From Perkinsus olseni (lineage: Eukaryota > Perkinsozoa > Perkinsida), in the NCBI GenBank assembly GCA_013115125.1, contig JABANN010000034.1, positions 1 through 64,000 on the forward strand: DNA of 64,000 nucleotides, given 5' to 3'. A program made the translations under genes and the position numbers. A model generated the notes under the pieces. That model worked only from the letters and a program-made list of their open reading frames with translations. It had not been told where the DNA came from and searched no databases. Positions 23,171 through 35,465 of this stretch are shown here, one piece after another; position 1 is the first letter of the stretch, and the number at the start of each line of letters is the position of its first letter.

Positions 23171-23251
23171 AAGGTTCACCTGTTGGATTATGCCGTTCTA
23201 AAGCCAAAAACACGTGATACTTCTACTGGACTTCGATATCGTTGTGTTTAG
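22244..23251 (+). CDS. Possible multi-exon gene, unassigned
   Basis: Three or four exon-like stretches lie on the plus strand. From the ATG at 22244, MKETLTRLDSPGWFLRLAKE continues to LDSRPIWSRNLNHIK and a good donor (GTAAGG, 22381). A second frame from about 22455 has FDMWTTPSEEEVMALQIVLW and ends GEVISQ at a donor (GTGAGA). Next come TCTKYGIDPQCGSRRGPRM (about 22675) and, after a palindrome-rich gap, DFERVVATELVSSRDAYLHY (about 23030). The phase between the first two pieces does not join with any acceptor I tried. RPIWSRN resembles a motif in TFIIIC subunit 5, but the rest does not follow, so I assign no function. Confidence 0.22.
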
Positions 23252-23776
23252 GTCGGACGATGAGATAATGAAGTACGTCTTGCCATGCGAGGAATTCGGT
23301 GTCCAGTCGAGACCGATATCGTCGACACTGTCGACGTTACCATCAACAAACTATGTGACTCACATTGTGTATTTAGGTCGACTTTGAGATGCTGGCAATT
23401 TATCCAAATTATGATGATTGAGTCGTCTAGGACGTACAACTCGGATCGCCAGTATGAGGGCGTTGCAATCGGGGGAATCAGGTTGAGAGACCGAAATGTT
23501 GGAGCCACGGGCTGCGGCCCACAGCAGAGGGTCGCTCCCAGGAGCTCGAAGGGCCTATGTAGAAGTCTTCTACTAGAAGACCGCTAGTATAACCAAACCA
23601 TCTACTCCGCCAGACCGGCTCTTGATCTTCCCCAGTACTGAACGCTGAACGAAGTCTTTCCGTGGAACACAGGGCAGCAGAGTCTGCTGAGCAGACCATG
23701 TCAGCTTGAGAAACATGTGCTCCAGGTCTAATGCCTGATGCAGCGGATATCTCAATGCCATTCAATGAATGGGGCG

Positions 23777-26700
23777 TCAAGGAGAGTCAGCATGCTCGAC
23801 CTTCAAGGAACCACTCTGGCTGAGTTGTATAGCAAGAGAATTGACGGGAGTTTCGGGCGGCTCCACAAAAGGCGGGGCGGCCGGCGGTTCCGGCCTGATC
23901 GAGGTCTGGCTTTCCAAGGCAATGGCAGGACCCACGGCCGTGAAACGCCTCGCTGTTTGTGATACCGATGCATCCTGAACGTGGGCGACTAAGGAATCGC
24001 GCAGCCGCTGTGGAAAACAGCCCACTGAGTCTGTATTGAGCATGCGCATGAGAGCGTTGACCTTGTTGAGACTGCTGACCAGCTGTGCAACGTTCGCCTT
24101 TCCCCCAGATCCAGACACCTTCTGGAGCTTGCCCTGCTCGTAGGATAGCTCGGCGAGAACCTGTACGAGAATAATTCCTCTCCGTCACATATAGCGGACA
24201 TTGTCAGCGCACCTGCTCCTGCCTGTGCTTTTTCTTTACTTTATCTTTGGACTTCTTCATTCTTGCTTCCCTTTCGGCAATTTTCTTCTGCATTATCAAT
24301 TCTTGGACTTTCTTCTCGTCCTCCAGCTGACTCCATTCAAATTCCGCAATTCCCACAACGCTGCCTCTCACCTCCTCAGCAGCCGCAGCAATAGCTTCCT
24401 GATGCTCCTCTCGGACCGCGATCATCTCCTCGGGAGCGACGCGAACGGAGTCTCGAGGATTGCCCGCCTGGCACCGTGACATCAGAGCGGGCATCAACGC
24501 GGAATAGACCAACTCTTGTACACAAGCGAGATGAGCCGTCGCGAGATGAGCCCGTATTTGTGCTGTGACTCTTGATCTCGGACCAAACCCACTTTCCTCA
24601 AGGCCCTCCTAAGCCTTCCTTCGAGCTCCTCCATCTGCGTCTTGTATCGGTCCTCAAGCGCCTCTCTGTCTTTGCGAGCCTCCTCCTCGAGCTTTTGAGT
24701 AATCTCGTCCTCTCTCTCCCGATGTCTGTTCGCCATTTCCTCCATTTCTTCAGCGTGCGACTTGCCAAGTTGCCTCTGAGCGCCCAGAGCTCCAATAGCC
24801 CGATGCAGATACACCTGAAGCAGCCTCGCGAACGGAAGTCAAATCACGATCGTGATATTCTCATAGTGAATGAGAATCCGTGTAATACTAGAACACTCGA
24901 TCCGCCGTTGGAAGCTGGATGTCCTCAATGAGCCACTAAAGGTTTCGCGTGTGCAAGTTTCAAGTCCAACGCCGAAAACCGGCTCAGTCGAACTAGCACG
25001 GATGAATCTTGTTTCACGAGCTTAGCAGTGCTAAGCCAGTGAAACAAGATGTGCTAGGTTAGCACAGTTAGAAGCGGCCAGACGTCTTGGGTTTTTTTCT
25101 CAGACTGACGGCTTCGTCGGCTCACATTCATTCTGCTCCTCCTAACCTTATCAAGTACGATCTGTTCTCGCTTCGCCTCGATCCTTCTACGTCGTGCAGC
25201 GAACTTCTGTTGCAGAGCAAGCTTCTGAGCCTCTTGGTGGTCGGTTATTTGCCCTTCAATCTCAGCGCGTCGGAGCTCATGTTCTTGCAGGAGTCGTTGT
25301 CGCTCAGCTTCGGACACAGACGCGTCGATGAATCGCAAACCTCTGACAGAAAAGGTAGGGAGTCACGCTATCTTCCAGTCGACCAAGGCGGCACCAGAAC
25401 TCTCTGTTACGAAAGATGCGGTACAAAAATCACCTGCCAGACCCTGTTCCAGTTTCCTCGTGGTCTTTGATTGATGTTCCCTGTGTCTGGACAACTCCGT
25501 CGATTGTCTCGCTCGCCATGAATCGCTCTTCCTCGTCGAGGACCGACAGCTCATTCCGCAGTCTTTGCCTTAGACAGGATGAGAAAACGCCGAGTAGGAA
25601 AGGCGGCATCCCTTCTACTCCTCGGCACGTCGTGCGGCTTCTGACTCTGAGCGTTCGCCCAAGCTCACATCGGCCGCCCGGCGCAGGTGTGCGTAGTTGC
25701 GGCGGATTTGCTGCTCTCTCGCGAGTTCGTCACTTCGTTCTAGAACCGCCTGACAGAAGCACTGCGGAGCGGGCCCTGCTGGTCAGTGTGGTCCTGCCTG
25801 AAGCTGTTCATGTATGCCCCCCTCTCCAGACAGCCCTGCCGCCCTCGGAATTCGAGTCCGACATATTTCCTGTTGCATGAGCATGTCCATCCGTGCAGTC
25901 ATGGAGGCGTGTGATGAAGCTTGCAGTTCCTCGCAGATCTCCTCGTCAACGACAGCGAGCTTCCGAGAGGCGACCTCTTTGCGCTGTCGATGATTTGTTG
26001 ATATCTTCTCCCGTTCACGCTGGTGTGCAACTCTGAATCATGGCCCATTCAATCCTAGCCTACCTGGGACTGGAGAATTAGTACCGTAAATTGTCCAACT
26101 CCTTGCCGTTCAGTCGCGTGACGACCGCAAGCTGTCCAGCATTATGCCGGCCTAGCTCTGCCACGACCCTAGCTTGGACCTCTTCCAACTGCCTTAGGTA
26201 CTTCCCGGACACCTGCTCGGCGTCTGGGCCGCCACCCATCAGAACCCCAGCAACCTGAGATATCCCGCTCGACGAACGAGTGTGTGTATGTGAGTTTCAA
26301 GTCCAACGCCGAAAACCGGTCAGTCCAGCACCGATGTATCTCGGTTCAAGAGGAATGAGTTCAGGAAAGTTTATTGAGCACAGGAAGTAGCGCTCAGGTA
26401 GAGAGTAGGGCAAACCTAAGATGCTTCCTTTCCTTCCGGCAGGATCCGCTTCCACAACGCTTCCGGAAGAGTATGATCATCATGGTGGCAGGCTCATAGT
26501 CGATGGCACTATTGGTCAGAGCAGAGGTCGAACTAATGGGTGTTTCACGCCGCTGTGAGTGACTTTGAGCGCGTTTCCAGCGGTGAGAAGTCAGTCTTTG
26601 ACGGGGTAAAATGGGCCAGAGAGGCTCAATATGATAGAAAATATGACGCCAGAGTTTCATAGCTCCTCGAGATGTGCGGCCAGAGTTACAACCCGAAAGC

Positions 26701-29123
26701 GCCTCCAAGGAGCCCCTCTGCTCAGCCGCCACAAGTACCCCTCTTCCTACCTGAAGATTTGTTGCATGCTCCAATGATGCCACAACACTGGTGTTCTCCA
26801 TCTCCCCTGCGAGAACCGTCTCAAACTCGAGCTCAGCTCTCTCGCTGGCGGTAGCCAAGAGCTCAAACGCTTGTCTGAGCCAAGGTTCGAGATTCTCCGT
26901 CAAGCGCTGGGAGGGCAACGGTGCCATGAGTCACCGACTTCTCGAGAATAGTCGCTTCTGCGCCAGCCAGTTCATGCTCAGCGTCGCGGAGCTCGTCCTC
27001 GGCCTCTGAGCGCTTCTTGAAGATCGCCTACGGAGCCAATGAGGAGCTATAACCATCATATGAGTTGCTATGTATCCGCTTCTCAGGCGTTCAACCGAGC
27101 AGCAACCATGGGAAAGTCTCCTCACTTGGCGCTTCGCTCGTCTGTCCCGGAGCCTCTCCCTGTTTAGCCTCAGCTGCTCTAATTTCTCGACTTCCATCTC
27201 ATTCTCAGCCCGTACCACAGTGCTCTCGTAGTCTCTCACCAGAGCTTCTATATCCTATCATAAACAGCAGGTGAAACATATAGTGAAAAGTTGGATCGCG
27301 CTCACCTCCTCATCCCCGCGAACGACCTTCAGTTTTCTCTCATGCCTCTCTTTCAATACGTAAAGTCTCTCCTCTCTCTCCCTCTGCAAAGCTTCCTCGA
27401 CCTCTCGACTCGATACAGCATTGACAAGCTACGAAAAGAGAATACCAAAGTCTCGGAGCGGAGAAAAAGTGATCTTCGCCGCTACTCAAGACCTCGATAA
27501 GTTTCCCTCAGATACCCTACATCATCCCCAACAATATCGTTGATCTTTATCATTATCGCCACTCTGCCATCCTTCAGCTGTCGCTTTAAATTATTGATCT
27601 GTTCGTTAAGTGCATCAACCTCGGCCTTGTGCTTTGCCAGAAGGTCTCTCAGCTCATCAGCCTAACCATCACTCAATATAAGTGGCACTAATCCGAATGC
27701 GCGTCGAACGAAGACCCCTCGTCCACGAGACGGTATTTTCTCTATGCGCCACATTACATGTTTAGCCTTCCTCGCCACGGCTCTCTCCTCTGCCTTCTGT
27801 TTGAGCCTCTCCTGCAGCTCCCGTCTCTCCGCAGTAGTATTGGTATCAAGCTCAGTCATCGCCTCCATGCCCGAGCGTATCAGTCGCTGCCTGTCACTAT
27901 CGAAGGTGCAGAAGAATGACGCTCAAGATTTACTTCTCTAGCTCGTCACTTGTGGATTCGATCTTGCGCCTAAATTTCTCTACAATCTCTGCCCTTTGTC
28001 TGTCGCGTTTCATCCGTAATTCACCCTCCTGCTCTCGTAGCTGCCGCAAAGCCTCACCCTCGGCACCCCGTACCTACCCTCAGTTGATTTCTATCATATT
28101 CCGGGAGGGCCGAGATGCAAGGGCAAAAGAAGCAAGTTATACAGCCTTGAGGGGATTGGTTTGAGAGCCGCCTAGACCACCGACTGAGTGGCACTCAGCC
28201 TTACTTCTTTCTCGTGGCTTCCAAGCAGATCGCTAACTTCGCTAGCCTGCTTTGCCAGGAGCTCATGTCTCGCTTGCTGGATCGACTTCATCTCCTCTCC
28301 CACTCTCCGTGCATCCTCCAACCTGCACAGACTCGGTCGGCATTGACTAGGTGCCTAGAGCATGTCCGGAGAGACGCAGTAGATCCAGTAGCGCATCTCA
28401 TTATTTCACCTAACCCGGCCGGAAACTCACTTCTTTATCTGCTGCTGGCGTATATCGTGCAGCCTAGCGAGCTCCTCTTCGTTGATGACACCCGAATAAG
28501 TGGATAGCTTCCTCTCTAGCTCCTTGAGGTGCTTCAGAAGGATCTGCTCTGCCTCGACGTCAGTACCATCCAGATCGGCCAAGCGGCTGAAAATGGCTTC
28601 ACAGGTGCATCGCCAGCAAGTTCCGGCAAGTTTAAGGGCCTTACGATGCACTGGACTAGAAACGCAATTGGCGAGTTCGCCTTATTACCAGAAAAGTCGC
28701 TCGCCTCTCCTACTTACATGTGCAGCTCATAGATATCATTCAGGATCCCTTCGGCCCCCTTGACGAGCTCTAGCTGCTCCTCGTTGCGGTCACCAGTCAT
28801 CGATGCCGTACTCCTATCCACAACTGAGGCAGGATGAACTGTTCACTCTGGTCGAAATCAGGAATGGCACCCTCGAGGTCCTGTGTTCTGCCGAAGTCCA
28901 GCACGCCCATGTTGTGAAGGACTTCGTCAAGATCCTCGTAAATTCTAGACGCATTCTTCCTAAGCCTATTCTGGACCTCTGTCTCTCCACCGTTGGCAAT
29001 GGCAAGAGCCAGTTCATCCTGTAGCGCCGTTGTCCTCTCCTTCACTACATCCAGGGCCTCATCGCACTGGCTCTGTATGCCTTGGACCGTGTTCATCAGT
29101 TGGTTCATGATGCTTTGCTGCAT
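23777..29123 (-). CDS. Large coiled-coil protein, multi-exon
   Basis: A run of charged, helix-forming exons on the minus strand. The first ATG on the frame is at 29123 (MQQSIMNQLMNTVQG), leading into DEALDVVKERTTALQDELAL; frame upstream is open but lacks ATG, so an earlier exon is possible. Further pieces: LKHLKELERKLSTYSGVINE (28.55 kb), TAERRELQERLKQKAEERAV (27.8 kb), VEKLEQLRLNRERLRDRRAK (27.15 kb), SEAERQRLLQEHELRRAEIE (25.3 kb), HAEEMEEMANRHREREDEIT (24.75 kb) and QLEDEKKVQELIMQKKIAER (24.3 kb). It ends with a proline-rich tail and stop at 23777. Heptad-like spacing and E/K/R/Q content indicate long coiled coils. No motor, kinase or membrane segment is seen. Introns are usually under 100 nt, but those near 24.8-25.05 kb and 26.27-26.4 kb are longer and share a repeat. 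A cytoskeletal or flagellar role is only a guess from context. Confidence 0.7.
24956..24982. repeat. 27-bp intronic repeat, copy A
   Basis: Identical over 27 bases to 26293-26319, beginning AGTTTCAAGTCCAACGCCGA on the plus strand. Both copies lie in longer-than-usual introns of the coiled-coil gene and in the same orientation. Downstream bases stay loosely similar (CAGTC, then GCAC with GATG). Confidence 0.9.
24993..25057. repeat. Nested inverted repeat in an intron
   Basis: Three stems sit inside one another: CTAGCAC with GTGCTAG, ATCTTGTTTCAC with GTGAAACAAGAT, and an inner CTTAGCA-G-TGCTAAG with a single-base centre. The spacers are 6, 3, 1, 3 and 0 nt. In RNA this would fold into a long, slightly bulged hairpin inside the intron. 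It follows directly after repeat copy A. Confidence 0.88.
26293..26319. repeat. 27-bp intronic repeat, copy B
   Basis: Exact match to copy A, 1.3 kb away in another intron of the same coiled-coil gene. The nested hairpin that follows copy A is not preserved here; what follows is CAGTCCAGCACCGATGTATC, which keeps only scattered similarity. Confidence 0.9.
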
Positions 29124-29248
29124 TTCCGTGGCTTTGGCCAAGACCTCGACACCAGTATCATCACCAGTATCAGAATCGGAGTCCGAGCCTGTTATGGGCG
29201 AATCGCTTCGGAAAGCATGATAAGGTTGCGCTACCGATCTCTGATCCT

Positions 29249-29301
29249 CCGTTGGCGCTAGTTTTATCGTCGATGAGCGACGATAAAACTAGCCGTTGGC
29301 G
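29249..29301. repeat. 35-bp palindrome flanked by 9-bp direct repeats
   Basis: CTAGTTTTATCGTCG (29258-29272) and its exact reverse complement (29278-29292) enclose a 5-nt loop ATGAG. Immediately outside, CCGTTGGCG occurs on both sides (29249-29257 and 29293-29301). This is the layout of an insertion with a 9-bp target duplication, on a miniature scale. It lies between the 5' end of the coiled-coil gene and the stop of the Ig-repeat gene, both on the minus strand, so it could also act as a terminator hairpin. Confidence 0.9.
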
Positions 29302-29363
29302 TCGAGTCCGTGAAGGATACGATTCTTCGCATTGAGAATTCGCTGAGCGAGCAAAGGCATGCT

Positions 29364-32300
29364 TTACACAGGGTCAACAGCAGTGGTGGGCTGGCGAAAG
29401 GAGAAGCCCCGGACCTCTTCTACTTCGCGTGTCTTGAAGTAGCGCACCGCCATTCGTTTTTGGCGCATGATGAAGAGAGTTGCTATGAGCAGTAATACCA
29501 CTAGGGGTATGCTCACTGCCAACCACGTGGCACAATTTGGCGAGCAGAAGTAGTCACCGTCGTTGAGGCCTGTTGATGTTGTATTGGCCTGCGGCAGAGT
29601 CTTCACAGTGAACTCATTGTCGACGATGTCATCCTTAGTAGACATATTCGGCGGGCTTTGGTCGTCGCCAGCGTAGCAGAGCACGGTATGGGCCGTATCG
29701 GGCACTAGCCCACTGATGCGGAGGCTGCCGGACAACTCATTGCCCCCTGTGACATCGGCACCCTTCCCTGGGGTGTCGAGAATCTGCCTCCACTTCACTT
29801 CGTCAGCTGTCCTCTCAAAGACCTCGTATGCCTCCTGGTCGAGGGCAGCACATAGTACAAAGCCCGGCTCAGAAAGCGCGTAGTTTACCCCAACAGAAGT
29901 AGTGCTTATCTCACCGCGTACAAAAGTAATTCTGGGCGGAGTTATGTCCGACCGGAAAGTGGCGATGAACGTCTCTGACTCGGTTCCGGTTGAGTTGTGT
30001 ATGGCCTTCATCATGATGGTAGCGTGCTCAGGCGCGAATACTTCAAGAACTGCCTGCCCGCCAGAAAGAAGTGTCTGCTCTGTCCTCTCGACCTTGCTGC
30101 CAGACTTCGTCAAAGCCGTGCGTATGAGCACAGTGATGAATTGAGGGTCCGGCAGGCTTGAGACGGCGTTGCCGAAGGAGTCTCGGGCAGTGATAAGACA
30201 ATCAATGGCTCTCCCGGCCAGTTCGACAGTCGGCCCGTCAATGCGCCATGAAGACACGGGCCCAGGCAGAAAAGTAAGGGTGAGCATCGAACGCAGAGCA
30301 ACTGGTTGATCGGCCGTCGCATTTCGAAGGCCCAGAGAAACGACGCCAGCTTTAGTGGCGATAAACTCAGCCTCGGCATCTCCTTGCGCAGATAGCTCGG
30401 CTGTGAAAACGGACGGTAGGATGTGGCCAGATACCTGGATAGATGCGCTGGGCCATTCAGCGTACAGCCTGATCGCCTTACAACGTATACTTGGACGCGG
30501 TTCTTGCCACTTGAGAATGGCGCCGGCGGTGTGTTCCCAAACTTGTCATACGCTCTCACTGTGACCACAACAGCAGCTGTAGAACTGACGGTAAGGCGGT
30601 CGTTTCCGGTGCTCAGCTGATACTTGGAGGCCTCGCCTGCTGTGAAGTCGATCTAACATCATGACAAGGCGTGTAAGGAGCTGACCGGAGCAGCTCACCT
30701 TCACTGAGGCTGAGTCATCGATGAGCAGCTGCGGATCGGAGCTGTCCACGAGGCGTAGCTCTACGTCAGTCTGTGGCACCTCGGTACTGACGGACACTAC
30801 GCCTACTCCGCCGTTCACCTGCGGAGACAAGGGCGATTTAGGAGCTCAAGACTGCCTGTGACAACCACATCGGAGTGTATAGCTGTACACACCTTTACGA
30901 TGTTGGACGGGGTAAGTACGATATCGTCTCCTCGGCGAACCTCGATCTCCACATGTCCCGAGAAGTCCGTAACGACGTTGCCGTAGGGGTCTCTCGCAGT
31001 GACCGTGGCTGTGATACTGTCGTCCACCGTGCTGGTTCTCTCATCCACCGTTAGGGCTGCGGTGCAACCTGGTTAAGCAGGGTAAGGTATGGCCGAAGCA
31101 TCACGGAGTTAGCGGAGAAGAGCAGGACTCGTTCCCACCTATGGCGTTGTTATCAGCTGCGTATTGTGCGGCAGTGACCGGAAGGAACAACACGTCCTTG
31201 GGGCTCTCCAGAACAAGCGTGTCAGGATTCACACTCTCAAGGGATACCACAATTAGACCGGCTTTCAACGATGAGAAGGCGAAGGCGGCCGACGGCGATG
31301 CCATAGTGATGCATCGGTCTCTTGGAAGTATAGCGGCAGCGGGGAGAGCCAGGCAGACGGTGTAACTCTGGTCCAGAGCGGTAAGGAGGTTCCCGTGACT
31401 ATCTGCAATCTCGACGGTGATCGTCGCATCGGTGCCAACAGTTGCCGCTCGACCCCCAGACAAGCGAATAAGCCTCGCGGATCCAACGGTCCATACAAGA
31501 GTCGCATCTGCATAGGAATGAGAGCTACACTGCCCTTTCAGTAGTCCACCACGCTGAGGCTGCTCGTACCTTGAACAGACAGTCCCAGGGAACTCCCTGA
31601 TGAGAGTAAGGAGACAGACACGGCCTCGCTGGGAGGAGACAAGAGCCGGTCAGCAGTGAGGATGGTCGTAGCCCGGCCACCGGCGAACACAGCCAGTTGA
31701 TCACTCGGTGAACCCGTACCTTCAAAATTGGATGAAGCTGCTGGGAGCTGCCAAGCTCATTACCGAGGACCTTCCATGCGACAGTTCCATCTGCATCGTA
31801 ATCGACAACAAGATTCCCATACCGGTCACTGCAAGATACCGATGCTAACACCGCCTCGTCAATCGACGCTTCAGTGGCGTTCAGTGATACCGTCAATTGA
31901 GCCGCTCGACCGGGAACAAATGTAACAGTTACGAGGGGGTCGATTTCGACCTGTCAGAGGTACGGCTGGGACGTTCGGCCGGCGTCTCGAAGCAAGGACT
32001 TAAGCCCTTACGCCTCTGCCATTGTCGTCTTCGACGCCAGCTTGCACCATCTCTGCCACTGTGTGCTCCAACCGAGCCTCGCCCTCTCCGTTGACGAGAG
32101 TGAATCCCCTCGATGCGCCGCCCACGATGCGAGCGACGAAGGACCAGCCGCCGGTCACTGATGATATGTACCAAGTTGCCGAATGAGTCTTCCAGTCGGA
32201 CTGAAAGCTCCAGGGTATTCTCCACGGAGATCGGGCCAGCACCGCCTGCGCGATGGACGCGGAGGCGAGTTGGCGGCCCAACCAAGAAGGTCGCTGTCGT

Positions 32301-35300
32301 TGTTGTATCTGCCGAGGCCCCTGCGTTACTTTCACTGCGTCACGGAAATAGTAAAACTACACGTTTCGAACGACATCTTACGCGAAGAGCCGCCGGGGGA
32401 ATCCGAGAGGCCGAATGTCACCGTCTGGGCGACCTTCGATGTAGCAGTCGCCGTGGCAACTCCATTGGTCAACGTCAGCATGCCTCCTGCAGGGTCAAGC
32501 TGGACCGCCGTTCCTGCACAGTGCAGTTATCGATAACAAAGAGTAAGAGCAAGCTCGGTATCCTCAGTTTCCGTACCAGTGGCTACTGCCAGCCAGACGC
32601 TAGAAGTTGACAAGCTCGTAGCTGGGTTGCCGTACTGGTCGCGAGCGACGATGCTCAGAGCCATGGCGGACCCTACGACCGTATTCCGCGTAGCATTGAA
32701 AACCTGAGGAGACATACAACAACAATCTCCTCGGCAGGGGAATAACGAGTAGGGACCCTCTTACGACTTCGACCACTCGGCCTGGTAGGAATTCAATCTG
32801 ATGCGACCCACCAACGGCCACCAGCCCCCCGGAGGGCATCGTGGTGATGCCCACTGTAACCACTTCAGGGACATTGTGAGATACTTGCACATACGAATAG
32901 CCAGCAGAAAAGAAGATGCTATTGTCGGGAACGGCAGAGGCTGCTGACGGAGGCGCCAGGGATAACCGGCCGGTGAAACTCCCGATCTGAAAGAATGTGT
33001 TGGCGAATGTGATATATCTAGAGACAAACGGATGCGATTTCCAGACGATGAGAACAGCGCGCTGGCTGGAACAGTTACCTGGTTGATTGCTACATTGCCG
33101 TAGTTGTCCAGCAGCTCGAAGGTGACGTTTGCTAGGTTATCCACCGACGCTGCCTCGTCGGAAAGCTCGAAGCTTATCCTATAGGATACCTAACCTCTGA
33201 TAAGATCACAGGGGCGGCACGGCATAGCGAGAAGCTATTATTGCAGCCTCGTTGTTTGTCGGACCCACCGGTAATGCGGGACTCCACGTGAGTTTAGCTG
33301 TCTCTCTGGCGACGCTGACCGCTAAGAGGTTAGCGGAAGAGAGGTATGCCTGAGAGAACAGATGAATGATTCCGCTGACAGTCAAAGGTGTGAGGATTAG
33401 ACTTCACTCTGTGAAGCCATGATAATCTCAGCGTATACCACTACGATCCAAGGAGTGGCAAGTAGTGATTGCTTACTGTGCAGGTCTCGGCGAAGAGGTT
33501 GGAGAATTGTGCCGTAGCACGACCAGCCGTGAAACTGGGCTGTGGCTCGGGTGGGAGTCTATCCCGGCTGAGCTGGCACGCTGATGATTCCTGAAAGGTC
33601 AGGGACTCGACCGGGCTCGACTGACGACCAGTGGGCTTTCAGAGACACGAGGAAGTTAATAGTTGTGCACGAACCAATAGAAAGATGGACGAGGAGTGTA
33701 AGACTTACACTGTAAGTCGGAGAACGCCCTACCTGAAGCTTTAATGTGGCGAAGCCCGAGAATGAGGTCGCCAAGTTGCCATGGGCGTCGACCGACCGTA
33801 GCTGGATGGAGACTGGAGAGCCTGAAGTCCGACCGCCGGTTGAACAGATCGTTCCACAGTTGACTGACAGAGGCATCACCAGCGACGGCTGTGAATTCAC
33901 TTCCCTCCATCAGGATCATCTTTGCGGCACCGGCTACAACGCTGACGTCGAGATAGTCGATTCCGCCAAGCTTCAAGTCGAGCCTTCCGGTGCACTCTAT
34001 ACGTAACCTTAAGGTTTGTACGGCCGTGCTCGAGATAGCCGTGGTGCCGATTCCTCTGGTTATGAGGACAGCCCGCGAGCACTCCGTTGGCGAGCAGGAC
34101 ACGGCAGCCTCCGAAACGCTCGCTACGTCAATGATGACCTGTAGTTAAGCCTTGAGCGACGATCACAGAGCATAATAGCAAACGGTAGTATTCGAGAGCC
34201 CCTTGCTGCATTATTATAGTATACAGCTTGTATTGCTTGAGCAGTTCCTAGGGCCGAGCTGCTGCGAGAATGTGGAAGCGTGAAAATGATAAGTGTTCGA
34301 TCGACCATCCGACTCTGTCCGTAGCGCTACCTCGCATGTTCGATAATCGCTATCCGAGGGGTTGCCGTGTATATCATAGGTAGTTACAGTGAACTCGAGC
34401 TGAAAAGGGGATGTCATGAAAGGCCATATCAGAGCCAACAGTCACAAACCGTTACCTCTTCGTCAGTAGAGATGACAATGTTCCCTTGGACCGTGGGTTG
34501 AGATATTTCGAAGGTTTGTGCAGGGCCGGCGAGCCAGCGAATCTCCGCCGTAGCTCCGGTGAGGAGAGTCGCGTCGATGGTAGCAACGTAAGGGTGTACA
34601 CTGAGCTTCATCAGGCCGACCTGCCAGCAGCCACAGAGTGCGAGGAAAGTCGAGTCATCGCGCTGAGTAAAGTGAGCGGTTGCACGTAACGCAGGGCTCA
34701 GCCATCGCTGTCTCCACCAGAGGAAATTGCGGTAGTCGAATTGAAGGTTGCTCGTGAACCGGTACTATCAATAAGATAGGGAAAGTTCACCTGTGTAGAG
34801 TGGACCTGTGAAAAGCGTCCGACTCCGTTCTGCACGTTCACGACCTCGTCACGGAGGGACCCTTCCGGAGACTCAATGCGTAGAATAAGGTCTCTGACAG
34901 TGAGGGAGCAGTTGCAATCGCGAAGTGAAACCACAGACCATGAGTCTAAGCCTTTACAACCTGACTTGATTGTTTGTGGCTCTAAACTGAACTTACCGGC
35001 TCTCGGTCAACGACCGTAAGCCAGCATCATCGAAGCCTTCTACTACGGCGACGACGACCTCTTCGATGGAGACCTCGCTGGCGCTTGTTCGGAGTGTAAA
35101 ATAGGCCGTTGCCGCTTCACATATCGGGGCCGTCTGAGCAATCGGATTGCGAGGCCGCGACGTTGTCAAGGTCGAACGATCACCACAGTGGACCCGAACT
35201 GTCAACTGTCTCGATGCGAAGGGCATCGTATCACGAAACATTGGTCCCAGGTCACCAGTCCGTGATATATACAGGACATGTTCGTTTCCTTGTAGCCAGC

Positions 35301-35465
35301 GGGGCATCGAGGGACTGAGCATATCTCCGATTGAGGATAACACGATGTGACGAGATGAAAATCCCATGTCACCGCCGGGTACTCAGTCGTGACGTTAGCA
35401 CAATCAGGCACCACTGCACTGACCGCAGTCGTGAGTAGGAGTGAAGAAAATGTCAGAAAGTGCAT
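29364..35465 (-). CDS. Type I membrane protein with about ten Ig-like (Big/filamin-type) repeats
   Basis: Starts at the ATG at 35465 with a signal peptide (MHFLTFSSLLLTTAVSA), then a cysteine-bearing segment (CSVPRCPAGYKETNMSC). The ectodomain repeats a D-x-x-GN strand motif roughly every 0.4-0.6 kb, often one per exon: YDIHGNPSD, VDAHGNLATSF, LDNYGNVAI, RDQYGNPATS, EDSFGNLV, SDRYGNLVVDY, ADSHGNLLTAL, RDPYGNVVTDF, YDKFGNTPP and RDSFGNAVSS. This motif is typical of bacterial Ig-like group 1 (invasin) and filamin-type folds. Near the C-terminus are fibronectin-like stretches, then a transmembrane helix (WLAVSIPLVVLLLIATLFIM), a basic stop-transfer RQKR and a 30-residue tail ending TTAVDPV. A role in adhesion or recognition at the cell surface is inference. 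Part of its first exon is duplicated at 38.2-38.4 kb. Confidence 0.75.

Noticed and set aside
26325-26350. ACCGATGTATCTCGGTTCAAG, resembling the Perkinsus/dinoflagellate spliced leader
   Set aside because: Several mismatches, no donor GT or Sm site arrangement following it, and it lies in an intron repeat; similarity is probably chance.
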